From contig JAMJFZ010001797.1 in the NCBI GenBank assembly GCA_026225945.1, forward strand, positions 2,071,001 to 2,135,000: 64,000 bases of DNA, given 5' to 3'. Positions 43,859 through 55,335 of this stretch are shown in pieces (the first letter of the stretch is position 1; each line of letters opens with the position of its first letter). Source of the DNA: Cricetomys ansorgei (Eukaryota > Chordata > Mammalia > Rodentia > Nesomyidae). A model generated the notes under the pieces. That model made no database searches. It was not told the DNA's origin and saw only the letters and a program-made list of their open reading frames with translations. A program made the position numbers and the translations under genes.

Positions 43859-44633
43859 GGGAAGTGTTGGGGCCCAGGTTTCCCAGGCTATGAAATGCTT
43901 TAGCTTGACAAGGTTCCTGAAGCGAATTCACTGCCGGGAACTGGAACTCCCTAACTGCCTTGCTCCTTTTTTGTCTTCACTGTACGGTGGCATATGTTCT
44001 CTCATCAATAATAAGATCTGTATAAGCCAATAGTAATAGCAAAATCAATCCCTGAGCTGGCTACTGTGAGCTGGAATGGAACACACCCATGCTATCCAGA
44101 AGTAAATTGCAATAAAGCAACCCAGGTTTATTGCAAAGATTTAAGAAATATAAAACCCAGAAAATTCCCCTAAGTTAGTAGTTATTAGCAGCTTCTCCCC
44201 ACCACTCAGCAGGGATTCTTTCTTCCCCAGAATACCCAGGCACCATTGCGTCTCAGGTGCAGGCGGCTACCCCCACACCTGACCGACGAGGTTGAGGAAC
44301 CAATCAAAATAGCCCAAGACCAGGGCTCCGGGGGACCCTAATAAAAGCCCTGGACGGGGGTCTCTCGCTCTCTTGCCCTCTTGCTCTCTTGCCCTCTTGC
44401 TCTCTTGCCCTCTTGCCCACATCTCCCGCCCGTGCGCGGCGGCCGCCCCAAGCCGCCGCACCTATCCCAAGCCTCCGCGTGCGCCAAGTTCATTTAATAA
44501 AAAGGCCTCGTGCGGTTTCAACAGCCACCAAGACTGTCTCGTGTTTCTTTGGGGTTTACCCATCCTTCCTGGAAGAAAGAACCCCCATTTTCGCGGGGGC
44601 CAGAGCTGGACCGCCAGGACCCCTGCAGGGAAG
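43859..44633 (+). mobile_element. Solo LTR of a class II (ERVK-like) endogenous retrovirus, with 6-bp target-site duplication
   Basis: The LTR proper is 43865-44627 (763 bp), beginning TGTTGGGGCC and ending GACCCCTGCA. It is flanked by a perfect 6-bp repeat, GGGAAG, at 43859-43864 and 44628-44633. A TATA-like AATAAAAG (44339-44346) is followed by a 14-base tandem repeat of CTCTTGC-type words (44363-44420), a CpG-dense patch (44405-44485) and an AATAAA at 44496-44501. The CT-rich word repeat before the signal resembles the R region of IAP-type elements. No internal retroviral sequence adjoins it. It differs in length and sequence from the solo LTR at 4544-4999. Confidence 0.88.
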
Positions 44634-45285
44634 AAGAAGAAAGGAAAGGAGAAGAGAGACATTATAAAGGATACGGAGTCGCTGCCAATCAACTAAAGAA
44701 GCAGGCTTTGGAAAATGGGCAAACGCGAGAAAAGATCAAAGCAAACAGTTCTCTCTCATCTCCTTCTGAGAAGGAGACGGTCTGGAGAGCACACCATTCC
44801 CTCCATCAGCGGACGAGGGATGTCTCAGCCCAGCTGAACGCTCCCGTGACTGGAGACCCATCTCTCTTCCAGAAGGGATGCTCCGCGGCCCCTGCCTCTG
44901 CAGCTGTCTGGCTCTTGCTTGATTCAACAGTTAAAATGGATGCTTCTGACTGGTGAGCCAATGTGAGGTCACCTCTCATGCCCAATCTACGTGGGCAAAA
45001 AGGGTGCCACAGGGGGGTCTTCAGTTTCCCATGGAAACCTAGGAAGTAGGAAGTTTTTCAACTGAAGAAGAGTTTCGGTGGCCAGAAAAATGAAAATCAT
45101 CTCAAATACCTATTACCCTGTGTGTCTAGCGGACACTTGGTCTCTTGTATTTGAAAATCCAAGGGACCGCGTGAACCGGAGCTGCAAATGAGTCCCGCCA
45201 ACATCCAGTAGTCAGAGTCTCTACCCGCAAGGCATTGTTACCCTCAGAGAGAAAAGAATGGTAACCAAGTAGAGCTAGGTTTAAA
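44634..45285. other. Unassigned sequence
   Basis: Nothing recognised. A 148-codon frame at 44510-44956 begins inside the LTR and runs out of it, so it is not a gene. Confidence 0.35.
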
Positions 45286-45486
45286 AAAATACTTATTTTT
45301 TTTTATATGTGTGTGTCTGAGTGTGTGTATGGGTACCACTTGCATGCCTGATACCCAGAGGCCAGAAGAGGGTGTCCCCTCAAATTGGAGTTATAGAAAG
45401 TTGTGAGCTACCATGTGGGTTTTGTAAACCAAACCTAGGTCCTCTGCAAGAGCAGCCAATGCTTTTAATCCCGAACCACCTCTCCA
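45286..45486 (-). mobile_element. B2 SINE, antisense
   Basis: 'acttgcatgcctgataccc', 'agaggccagaagagggtgtcc', 'gttgtgagctaccatgtggg', 'cctaggtcctctgcaagagcag' and 'gaaccacctctccag' give the complemented B2. Confidence 0.88.
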
Positions 45487-47147
45487 GTAACTATAGCTAG
45501 CTTTAAACTATTGGGTTTCTTCCATACTGTCAGTGGTCATGGTTTAAATGATATCTTCAGGCCTTCCCACAATGTTGCCCTGTTGATGGCAGAGACAACG
45601 CACCCTAGCCTTTTCGTGTTAGTGTGGAAGAGAGATTTCCATCTGACTTCAAGCGGCCTGTCTGTCCTTTCTCTCCTTGTATCCGCTTGCTTTTGTTTTC
45701 TCTTCCGAATAGAGTTGTATCTTAAATTTATTACTTCTGCCTTTAAAAGAACTTCACACTATTTGGCTTTAGTTATGAGAGGAGGTAATGAACTCTCAAG
45801 GAATGTGTAGGATAACCCTTGCAGCTCAGAGGACCTGCCTTTCATTTATCTTACTGACAGCCGATATTCCTTCCAGAGGCCCCATCTTCCCTATTTCAGA
45901 ACAGAGGACACTGGGACAGATTTCCAAACAGGCTCTTCATTCAGAAAAACACAGACGTTGGCTTCCTACTTTCACAACTCTGGTGTTTCTTGTTTCTCCT
46001 TGAGCTCTGTAACCATCTGTGTGCATATCCGACTTTCTCATTTACAATACTTACATTTACATAATATTCTACTTCAGTATTTTTAACGGGAAGGAAGCAG
46101 ACACCCGGAAGGTTTCCATAACTTGCTCTAGACTATGCATCCAGAGTGGAGTGGGCTCAAGACTCGTTCCTACCACACACCTCTACTCTTCCCAGGCTCA
46201 CACAGAGTTTAGATAATAGATCAGGTTGTTTGCAAAAGTAACTCGAAAGTCAAATCAAGATACACTGGAAAGTGTCTTGTGGTCTCTAGCTTCTTGGTTA
46301 CAAAAGCCTAAGGTGTGTAAATCGACTAATCAAAATTCACTATTGATAATTACAAAGTACTACTTTAAGGCTTTCGTTGTCTGGAGAGTCTGATGCCTTG
46401 GGTAATTAACTCAGCCTTGAAAGCATTACCTTAAATTTCTCAGTGTGTTACGTGCTTGACAAATGCAGATGCTGTTCTGTCTGGCGGTGTTTAACGTCGA
46501 GTCTAGCAGTGCGAATGAATCTTTGAGCGTAGGGCAGATGTTCATTAAATCTTACCTTGAATCCCTAGGAAAGAGTATATCCAATGGATTGATTTGGTGG
46601 GAGATATTTATTGAGTGACTACTGTATTACATACCTCTCTCTGAATGGGGGCAGACCGGTCATAAAGCACGCTGCAGGAGGTCAGGAAGAGGTAAATGCC
46701 AGAGGAGAACTCAAACAGAGGAAGGCGAGAGTGAATGGTAAGAACGAGATGCGGGCTACCTAAAGAGGCATCGTACACGTGATCGCTGTGTGGATCTGTG
46801 ACGTGCATCTGCGTATTTATGGGCGATGGTGCCACTTGCGTTAGTTGGCTGCTTAAGCAGTTTCCTCCCAGTGCGAATGGCCATCAGCCAACTCACCAAT
46901 GGCCTGCGAGCGACAAGAATCTGCTGGGAGCAGGATATTTCTTCTGCCGGCTGCTTGAGATAGAACTTTCACCTCATCCTGCACTGGAACCAGGACTTAA
47001 CCCTCTGCGCTCTTGGTTCTCAGGTGCTTGTTCTCAGACTAGAGTCCAGCCCCACTGGCTTCTCTGGGACTGTAGTTTGCAGACAGGAGACACTGGGACT
47101 GGTAAGGCGTCATGAACGTGTGTGGCAATTCCTCGCCATAAATTTCA

Positions 47148-47150
<3 letters not shown>
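45487..47150. other. Unassigned sequence; possible L2/MIR shred near 46600
   Basis: 'gggagatatttattgagtgactactg' at 46600-46625 resembles the complemented end of L2- or MIR-type elements. Otherwise nothing is recognised. Confidence 0.3.

Positions 47151-47188
<38 letters not shown>
47151..47188 (+). repeat. (CA)n microsatellite
   Basis: About 19 perfect CA units. Confidence 0.97.
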
Positions 47189-47192
<4 letters not shown>

Positions 47193-48574
47193 TTCTTTGG
47201 AAAACCCTAATTACTACAGCAGGAGCTACCAGAGCTCTTTCCCTCATAAACCTTGTTTCCTTGCCTTAACTGCATAAAAAATTTGCTAGAGGTAAAATTA
47301 GTGATAAAACAGTAAGCTATTAAATAAAATGGCACAACATGTGTTGATTTTTTTTTTTAAATCGATTGTACTGTCTATATAATGACTATCTTTTGTAAAA
47401 CTTGCTTGCCCTTCAGGCATTTCCAAAGGTCTGTTTGAAAGTTTGCTTAGAAAGTTTTCTTATCTTTTAAGCAGTGCAGAGGAGCCCATGGAGAGGACAT
47501 GGCTGTCTTGGGGCGTGGTGTCTTGAAAACCAAGCAAAGCATCTGGAGTCCAGGGATCTGCAGTGAGTCCTTCTGGAGGCAGGCTGGGCAGTCTGCGCTT
47601 CCGACGATTCCCTTCAGAAAGATGCTCCAGGATCTATCTGGTCCCCCGCCAGCTCCGCAGCCTGCTGACATCCGTTGTCATTCACAGGCTGCCCTGTGGG
47701 ATTCTCTGGCTCCAGGGAAGCTGATGGCCATTGTGCCATGACCCAAACTTGCAGTTTGGTGTACATGGCTCCTGTGAAGCTGGGTTCTGGACAAGGAATC
47801 ACACTTTCTTTAAAATAGCCAAAATTAGCTGAGGTGGAAGCAGGCTGCACTGTGGTTCTAGTCTATAAAAACAAAAACCTGTGATCGCTTGAAATAGCAA
47901 GGCAAGCAATATCATGCTTCTTAAACGGGAAATTGGAAGTCAATAGTAGATTAAGAATAGTTAGCCTGCATTATGTTAAATCGAGGGAAGGACACACATG
48001 TTTACAGTCGAACTGAATTCTGAGCTAACTGAGCTATTCTCAAGAAGCCATGGCGAGGAGCGAACCTCACCCCAACCAAGGTCAGAATGCTAAGGTAAGA
48101 AATGGGTATGCACATGTCCAAGAGGCAGATTCAAGATCACACAGCTGGGTCTGTTCCCCAAGTATCCACAAAGGCGAGACAACCTGAAAACAACCTTTAA
48201 AAGATGTTGTGAGTTATTTGTCCCTCCCGGAAGAAATGTGTCCCCTGCTTCACGAATACCTTTTTCATAAGGAGAACATTGTAAGCGGGCATCTCCAGAG
48301 TTTGTGTGCGTAAATGAAGGGAGGAGGAAGAAATGAGCGGGCTTGTGCATTAGAACAGGCAGAAAAGTTAGAGAAACGAGAAAAGGCGAAGTAAAAGAAA
48401 AAGCTCATAGTAGTAGCATTGACTTGCTGGAGCAATCAGTAAGTAAACAAAGTAATAATCCCCTGCCATTGGAAGACTTTATCTGCTAGGATTGGGGCGG
48501 GGGTTGGAGGGAGAAATACAGCTAATAGAAAGTACAAAGCCAGAATGCCAGAATGCATGTTCTTAGCAAAAACA
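47189..48574. other. Unassigned sequence
   Basis: No named repeat or gene. Frames at 47447-47850 overlap on both strands and show no domain. G-rich words at 48493-48513 could form a G-quadruplex. Confidence 0.35.
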
Positions 48575-48750
48575 CCTTGTTATGTGTATGGGTGTTTCAT
48601 CTTCCTGTATGTCTGGGCACCACAAGCATGCCAGTTGCCTGCGGAGGCCAGAAGAAGGTATTGGATCCCCTGGAGCTGGAGTTCCAGAGAACGGATCCTC
48701 GATCATCAGGAAGAACCGTGTGCTCCTAGCCTCTGGGCTGTCCCTCTAGG
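48575..48750 (-). mobile_element. B2 SINE, antisense, diverged
   Basis: 'cctgtatgtctgggcaccac', 'gcctgcggaggccagaagaagg', 'cccctggagctggagttccag' and a degraded start ('cctctgggctgtccctctag'). Confidence 0.75.
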
Positions 48751-49291
48751 GCCTATGTTTTGATGTTTTGTTTATCCTGTGTGTGTGTGTGTGTGGCTCT
48801 GATGGAATAGCTATTGCTAGGGCTTCCAAACCTGCGCCTCAGGAAACCTAACACTCTAGCCTGTCTTGCAAAAAGCAAATCGTTTGGAGGTAACTGCATT
48901 CTAAGTGATTTAACTTTAAAAAAAAATCTGTTGTTTTAACTCAGCTTAGCCACCCAGTGTGAAATAACTGAGTTGGGAAAGCATTTAGAAAGAAAGTGGC
49001 CTTTCTTCCTTTATAAACAAGTGGGGGTGTGGAGTAGGTGGACTGCCCAGAAAGCCTAGTTCATCTATGAAAATAGCTGAATTCAGAGCCATGTTCCACA
49101 GTGCCACCCAGTGGTCTTGAGGGACGGAATTCAGAACAGGGCATGGATTTCTCTTTGCTCTCAGCACAAGTCCAGTGTCTCTCAGATATATATATGTGTG
49201 TGTGTGTGTTCTTAGTACCCAGCCCTTTCTGATCTACCATCCAGACCAATCCCATAAGTGCAAACTGCCGGGCTTGCTCCTGGAATATTCT
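48751..49291. other. Unassigned sequence
   Basis: A short TG run at 48779-48796 and a TATA/TG patch at 49187-49209. Nothing else recognised. Confidence 0.35.
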
Positions 49292-49672
49292 CTGTCCTGG
49301 TTAGCTTTTATTGCCAAAGCCACACAGCCCAGAGTCACTTGGGAAGAGGAACCTCAAATGAGGGATTTTCAGATCACCGTGGCCTGCAGCCATATTTGGG
49401 AGAAATTGTCTAGACTGATGATTGATGAGGGAAGGTCCACTGTGGGTGGCACCATCCCTAGGCAGGTGACTGTCTAAGAGAGCTAGCTGAACATGAGTCA
49501 GTGGCCGAGCCAGTCAGCAGCCGTCCATCATGCTTTCTTCTTCAGTTTCTGTTTGAGTTCCTGCCCTGACTCCTCTCAATGATGGATTGTGACCTGGAAG
49601 TGAAAGCCGAAATAAACCCTAAGTAGCCTTTGGTCACGGTGTTCATCACACCAACAGAAAGCAAACCAGGAC
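49292..49672 (+). mobile_element. Type A rodent LTR-like repeat with visible terminal inverted repeats
   Basis: 381 bases from TGTCCTGGTTAGC to GCAAACCAGGAC; the two ends match as inverted repeats in 11 of 12 positions. Inside are 'ccactgtgggtggcaccatccc' (49437-49458), 'gatggattgtgacctggaag' and 'gccgaaataaaccctaagtag' with AATAAA at about 49611-49616. It is the best-preserved copy in the window for the family ends. Confidence 0.78.
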
Positions 49673-49935
49673 TCTCGTTCCCTCCCTATCTTCACCAGCG
49701 TCATTCTTGCTTGCCCTCTGTCCTTCCCCAACCTCAGACCTCCGTTAGGTACCTCTCCCTCGTTGGCCCAGAGTGCCGTTATATGCGTTACTTAATATTC
49801 TGTTTAATCATTACGCGGATTTCTGTCCCCGCTAGCCTGTTGACTTCTGGAGAATCTTAGGTTTTATATCCCAGCACCGCAAACAGTGTCAGGGACATAC
49901 CTAACCTCAGTAAGTATTTCAGGAAAAGAATGTAT
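49673..49935 (+). repeat. L2 LINE, 3' end
   Basis: It follows the L2 3' end: a pyrimidine-rich part, 'ccagagtgccgttatatgcg', 'tctgtccccgctagcctgttgacttc', 'tatatcccagcaccgcaaacagtgtcagggacatac' and 'cctcagtaagtatttcagg'. L2 is mammal-wide and long inactive. Confidence 0.65.
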
Positions 49936-50459
49936 GGATGTGGCCTCGCCCCCTAATGTAACCAACCAATCAGCTTAGTTCCAACGACAAGTGTGGCGTC
50001 CATCTTCATGGGACTTAGTTGGGGCTACTAAACTGAAGAACCGAAGATGAAGTGTGTTGCATTCCAGAGGAAGCCCACAGCAGGGAGAACCCTTGATGCC
50101 CCCAGAACCTGCGCTGAGCAAGCTGTGGCTCTGCCTCAGAGGAGCTTAAGGCAGTTTATCCAAAGGTTCTTAACTAGGGAAATTAGTTTGTCTCTAACAT
50201 TTCTTAAGTATTTTCCAGGAAATATGTCAGATGGATTTGAAACAGAAAGTTAAAATATTAACCCTGAAGCCACAGGTCAATATAAGAAGCTCTCAAATGC
50301 CTTAGAAGAAATTATTTTCCCTCCAAAAATTCCATTTGGTATTGTTATCAGTGTATTACAAACACAGAATGCTCTCTGATTTTTTTTTTAATTTTTAGAA
50401 GGTTTATTTTTATTTTTTTTGTTTGGTTCTTGAGTTTCGGTTTGTTCGTTTGGTTGGTT
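49936..50459. other. Unassigned sequence, T-rich at its right end
   Basis: The T/G-rich part 50380-50460 is the complemented A-rich tail of the B1 that follows. The rest is not recognised. Confidence 0.4.
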
Positions 50460-50618
50460 TTTGGTTTTCTGAGACAGGGTCTCACTATGTAGCTCTGGCT
50501 GTCCTGGAACTCACTCTGAGGACCAGGCTGGGCCTCAAACTCACAGAGATCCACCTGCCTCCGCGACCCGCCCCCCTCAAGTACTAGGATTAAAGGTGTG
50601 AACCACCATGCCAGTTCC
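50460..50618 (-). mobile_element. B1 SINE, antisense
   Basis: 'gagacagggtctcactatgtag', 'ggctgtcctggaactcactctg', 'cctcaaactcacagagatccacctgcc' and 'attaaaggtgtgaaccaccatgcc' are the complement of B1, full length. Confidence 0.92.
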
Positions 50619-52915
50619 CAATATTGCTAAAGCTCTGCTTTGTATAAATTCACTGAAATACAGATGCCTTCCTCATTTGTCTTTTTAGACTTAAATTATT
50701 GTTTCATTTTTCACAGTGAAAAACAGTAGAGTGGTACCTGGAAAAGCTGCCACTTCCACGCCGGAGAAACGCTAGCAATTTCCATTAGTTAAAAATCTAG
50801 TCCTTTTTCTTTATTTCCAATAAAATACGGATACAGAAATAAATTAGATTATTGTAGAAAATCTCAGGAAGTAATTTAATATATCTGGTGTTGAACAAAC
50901 AAGACAAATTTTCCTGTTCTTCTCACTCATACTGAAATGCAGGGAGCCACGGTGTTCTATAACAAATATACAAAATGTATTTCAGGTCTCATAGAAAACA
51001 TTTGGAGGCGATGAAATTTTATCGGACTACTGACATGTTGATTTGCAGATTGAAGTTTTTGCACGGTCAATGTGTCAAGCCTGAGAATTCCCTCCTCAAA
51101 GAATTACATCGAAAGTGACTCTTTTCATATTTATATAAGACAGTCTCAGTGGACTTTTCAGTATCTTGAGTGGTATTGAAACCTGCCTTTGTTGGTGTTC
51201 ACATAGGAATATACGCCTGCTATTGAAGCTTCAGTTTCCTTTCTTGTGGCATCCCAAAGATGTTTTATGACATCTAAAATGATCCTCTCGTATGTTGTTC
51301 AATTCCCAAGACAACTTACTTCAGAAAGGACCATGAGCTGAGGTAAAACGTGCTGAACTGCTGAGCACAAATTGCATAGATACCTATTTGATTTACCAAT
51401 ATCCATTGTGCAAAAATCTCAACTGGCATCAAACAATTCAATGAATACACAGGGACTGTCTCTCTCTTTGTAAGTAGCAATGTGATGTGGGTCTTGGGTC
51501 CCCCACTCTGTCACGTAGATTGAATGAGATGATTTCTACGTTTTCTTTGTCTGCATCCATCATGAGAAGTGATTTAATACGTCATAGTGTAAAAATTACA
51601 CTTCACAGCAGTATGATAATTTCCTTTCTTGAATCACCAAATAATTTTACATTTTAGTCATTCGGACTTGCATAGGATGATCTAGGCAGTGTCTGGATTC
51701 CGGATTAACTTTTTAAAAATGTCATTGGAACCTCTTAAGTGGGAGTACTGATCTAATATTTCTGTGAAGTTATAACCTTAGAATTTTACCCATGAGTTCA
51801 TTGCCAATTTCTCCCAAGTTTTCCATTGGCCACTGGCTCTCTGGTGAGTTTATAAAACTCTGCTCCTACAAAGAGTCCTGAAGCCAATGGTTCGGCCAGG
51901 TGATGGATCAACAAAATTAAAGGAATCTCATTACCATGTTCAAAACATTAAACACACTGGTGTGAACCGGATGTTTCAGCATGGAGATCGGGGATGCTGT
52001 CGAGGGGTTGGCCTGCCACCTGATCTGTCACACCCCATGGCTTCCAGAACGAGGGACCAGATCTGCGACTGGAACCACCACGTATACCTGTGACACAGCA
52101 GACTCAGATTTAGTAAAAGAAAAAGGGAGCTGACCTTCAATCGGCCCAAAAACGTCTACGTTGAAGGTGGTCCAGTTGAAGGCAAAGAAAAGACCCTCTG
52201 CAAATGAGAGGTGAGAAGACTGGAAAGCACTTTCAATGGGTTTTGATCCCAGGTGATCACAGAGGCAACTGGGAATTGAAGAAATGAAGTATATTCTTTA
52301 TATATGAAGGGCAAGATGGCCCCTGCTTAGAAGCGGTTTCCTGGTAGATCTCTGTAATCTGTTCATTTCTCTGAAAAGAAAAAGTGAAGTGGCACCTACA
52401 CAAGGAGAGACCAAGGGTATGACCGACCCCAGGGCCAAGGCTAAGTCAAGGACCAGGAAAAGGAACTGCCACATCTAGCCCTCTGGGCTCCTAGCGTGGC
52501 CTGGCCCCCAGGTAACGTTACAGAGCAAAGCTCATGAAGAAAGCCTAACGCAGAGATGGGAGCACACATAGCCTCGGGTCGGTCCCTGGGCTGCAGTCAC
52601 CAACAGGACGACAAATGTCTGCATGCCGCGTAAAATCAAGTAAACAGAGCCGCGGCTACATAAGGTCTGTCTGTGGTCACATAAAATTACAGCTGTGAAA
52701 GAGGACTACCACGGAAGGGCCGCCAGGGTACTGAGTCCAAATCAGCCCATGGGCATCGTAATACGTGTTCTTCCCGGGGCCAATTTAATCTTAATTCTAC
52801 GCTTTTATTTGAGTTTCATGCTAACTGTATCAATTAGGTAGGGCAAACGAAGAGTATTGTGTTTTCATTCTTGGGATCAAGACACCGAAGCACAGAGCAT
52901 TTGAGGAACAGATAG
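50619..52915. other. Unassigned sequence, AT-rich, largely free of repeats
   Basis: The longest stretch (about 2.3 kb) without any recognised insertion. The part 50640-51870 is AT-rich with few CpGs; 52030-52620 is richer in GC. No open frame of interest. Absence of SINEs in a window this dense may reflect chance or constraint. Confidence 0.4.
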
Positions 52916-53095
52916 CTGAAAGCTTTAGCATCCAGAGGACTGGTTTTCCATCGATTCTGACATTGACTAACCCTGTAATAGGAAATGACTTAACCCACGC
53001 CTGTCTCTATTTCATCTTCTCTAGAACGGTTCTCTAGGTGTTTACCTCGCAATGTTGTGGGAATCAGGGAGCTGGGTCATACGAAGCCTGGCAAG
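52916..53095 (+). repeat. MIR SINE
   Basis: It follows the MIR order: 'ctttagcatccagaggactgg', 'gattctgacattgactaaccctg', 'gacttaacccacgcctgtctc', 'atttcatcttctctagaacgg', 'tgtttacctcgcaatgttgtggg' and 'gaagcctggca'. MIR is mammal-wide and old. Confidence 0.72.
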
Positions 53096-53327
53096 TTAGA
53101 GGAATCAGATTTTCATGGCTTCTTCTACCGTCTCTCCTCTAACTTGTCCTATTTTTGTTCTGACTGCTTGGGAGAGTGATTAGTCATCACAATGATCAAT
53201 AATATTTCATTGAGTGAAAACACTCCCGAAGAAAAGCTGGAGAGGTTTGAGGAAGCCTAGAAGATTCTGTGCAGGTGGTGGGACTTGAACAGGGCTCTGG
53301 TTGTTTAGAATTTAAATATTGTGTGGG
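53096..53327. other. Unassigned sequence
   Basis: Nothing recognised. Confidence 0.3.
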
Positions 53328-53460
53328 AAGGGCTGGAGAGATGCCTTAGAGCACAGCTCCCAGCGCCCAGATGAAAAGCTGGTGTGAGCTCATGCGTGGT
53401 CTCCTTCCTGTAACCCCAGAAGGCTCTCTGGGGCCTGCAGGATGCCTGGAAAAGGTGGAA
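53328..53460 (+). mobile_element. tRNA-derived rodent SINE (B2/B4-like), diverged
   Basis: It begins 'gggctggagagatgccttag', 'cacagctcccagcgcccag' and has 'cttcctgtaaccccagaagg'. The head is B2-like; the body departs from B2. Confidence 0.55.
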
Positions 53461-53539
53461 ATGTTGGTTATTGTTTCTCGTGGCTGCAGGAGGTGAGAAA
53501 GATAGGAACGATCAGAAATTAGATCTGTAGGCCCCCAAA

Positions 53540-53721
53540 TTAATTTATGTGTGTGTGTGTACGTGTGTGTGTGTATTGTTTGGTGTGTGTTGGGGGGTTC
53601 CTGTGGAGGCCCCAGAGGGTTGGATTCCCTGGGGCTGGAGTTACAGAAAGCTCTGAGCTCCCTGACGTGGGTCTTCTGGAAGAGCAGCCAGTGCTCTTAA
53701 CCATGAGCAATCTCTCCAGCC
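53540..53721 (-). mobile_element. B2 SINE, antisense, with (TG)n
   Basis: TG-rich 53547-53590, then 'cctgtggaggccccagaggg', 'ctggggctggagttacagaaag', 'cttctggaagagcagccagtgctc' and 'gagcaatctctccagccc'. Confidence 0.88.
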
Positions 53722-54961
53722 CATTGTTTTGAATCTGACCCTAGAGGGCCATGTTCTTTTGAAGGCATCACATTGCCTAACTTTTTTTTTTCACGTTTTC
53801 CACGTTGTTGTGCTGAATCTGGTGGGGAAATTATCCCTACCATATTCATACAGTGTCCTTCGTAGTGGGTGGCTCTCTCCCGAATGCGGCTTACACAGTC
53901 AGTCTTTGTGCAATGTTCACTTTGATTCTGTTTGGACACCAAAGCATAGTCTCCCTCTAACTTATTTGATTATGATTACTGAGTTCAGTGTGCACCAGGT
54001 AGGAGATGAAGACACCTACCATTTTCGGAGGCCGTGCACCCTTTGGTGGCTGTGACGTAGAACACGTGTGTGTGTATGTGGGGGGGGGGGGTGATCCCTT
54101 TGTAGCTACTCCTGCAGAGGGAGAGGCGACTCCCACTGGGCGGTGGGTAGCCTCCTCCACCCTAACTGCTCTATGCCAAAGAGAATCTGGAGGTGGCAGG
54201 CCCTGCAGTGGCCAGGGGCCTGAAGCATCTGTCCTCTAATGGGTCAGGGTCAGCATCTTAGACCTGGATGCTACACGGGGAGAGAGAGCGGCAGGAACTG
54301 CACCCCTCTGTGCTGCTTCCACAGTCCTGACAGCAGCATGACGTCAGACAAGGTGTGGGAAACCGCGGGTGGGGTGCCGAAGGCACTGTGGCAGTCTGTG
54401 CAGGGCGCTGCTGCAGCTGCTCATTCACCCACTCCCGACACCCACATCCCCTCACTGACAGCCATGCATGCCCAGGCGGAACAACAGACAAAGGCACCGG
54501 GTCGCTCACAGTGCCCTCTGCACATGTTGTGGACCGGGAACCGTAGTGTCTCCTCCTTCCCTGCCCATCAGTAATAAGCCCACGAGCATGGCGAGGAGCA
54601 GGTGGGGTTGGAGGGAACAAGGTGGGGGGGACACCACCTCTTCGTTCCCGGCCCGACCTTGATCGCGGAGGGCAGGAGCCCCTCTCTGAGCCTCAGTGGT
54701 GGTGTCCTCCGCTCCCCTTCGTGTCCCGCCCCCCAATGCGCAAACCGAAGGGGCTTCTGTTTCAGTCACCGTGCACGCCGGGCCAAGTTAGGACTGTGAG
54801 GCCCCTCCCTCACAGCCACTGCGGCGAAACGTCTGTGGAGCCCTCAAGATGGGAATATGCAAAGGTTTCAGGCTTCCACCTATGCCCAGGTTGGGATAAC
54901 TGCTCCCTTCTCCTGACGGCTCCTGGCTATGGTGTGCCGAGGTCACCGGGAGGTAAGGCGC
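53722..54961. other. Unassigned sequence, GC-rich from 54000, with CRE palindrome at 54339-54346
   Basis: TGACGTCA is complete at 54339-54346, followed by an 'aaaccgcgggtggggtgccg' patch. Several overlapping frames at 54239-54972 on both strands are open because the region is GC-rich; none shows a domain. A G run lies at 54080-54090. Confidence 0.35.
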
Positions 54962-55335
54962 GTTCTAGTTAACTTTTCTGTCTCCGTGATAAACACTATG
55001 GCCAAAATCGACTTAGGGAGGGTAAAGTTTATTTCATCTTCCAGGCCGCAGTCCGTGCTTGAGGAAAGCTAAGGCAGGAATCTGGAGCGGGAACTGAAGC
55101 AGGGACCGTGGAGGAACACTGCGTTCCTGTGTGCTTGCTCTGGGTTGCTTAGCTACTGTGTTTCTTACGCAACCTGTCCAGGGTGAGCACCATCCCTCCT
55201 GGGCTGGGCTCTCCCACATCAGTTAGCGATCAGGAGCAAACCCCACAGACATGCCCACAGGCCGATCCGATGGAGTCAACTCCTCAGCTGAGGTTCCCTC
55301 TTCCCAGGTGTGTCAGGATGACAACTGAAGCTATC
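54962..55335 (-). mobile_element. Type A rodent LTR-like repeat, antisense, diverged
   Basis: 'cttttctgtctccgtgataaacactatggcc', 'aaagtttatttcatcttccaggccgcagtcc', 'gggaccgtggaggaacactgcg' and 'gaggttccctcttcccagg' fit the complemented family. Confidence 0.7.

Noticed and set aside
44373..44696. A Pro/Arg-rich frame of 107 codons
   Set aside because: It is confined to the CpG-dense R-U5 part of the solo LTR.
43865..44956. A retroviral leader and gag start right of the LTR
   Set aside because: The 6-bp duplication GGGAAG directly follows the LTR end and no primer-binding site is seen, so the LTR is solo.
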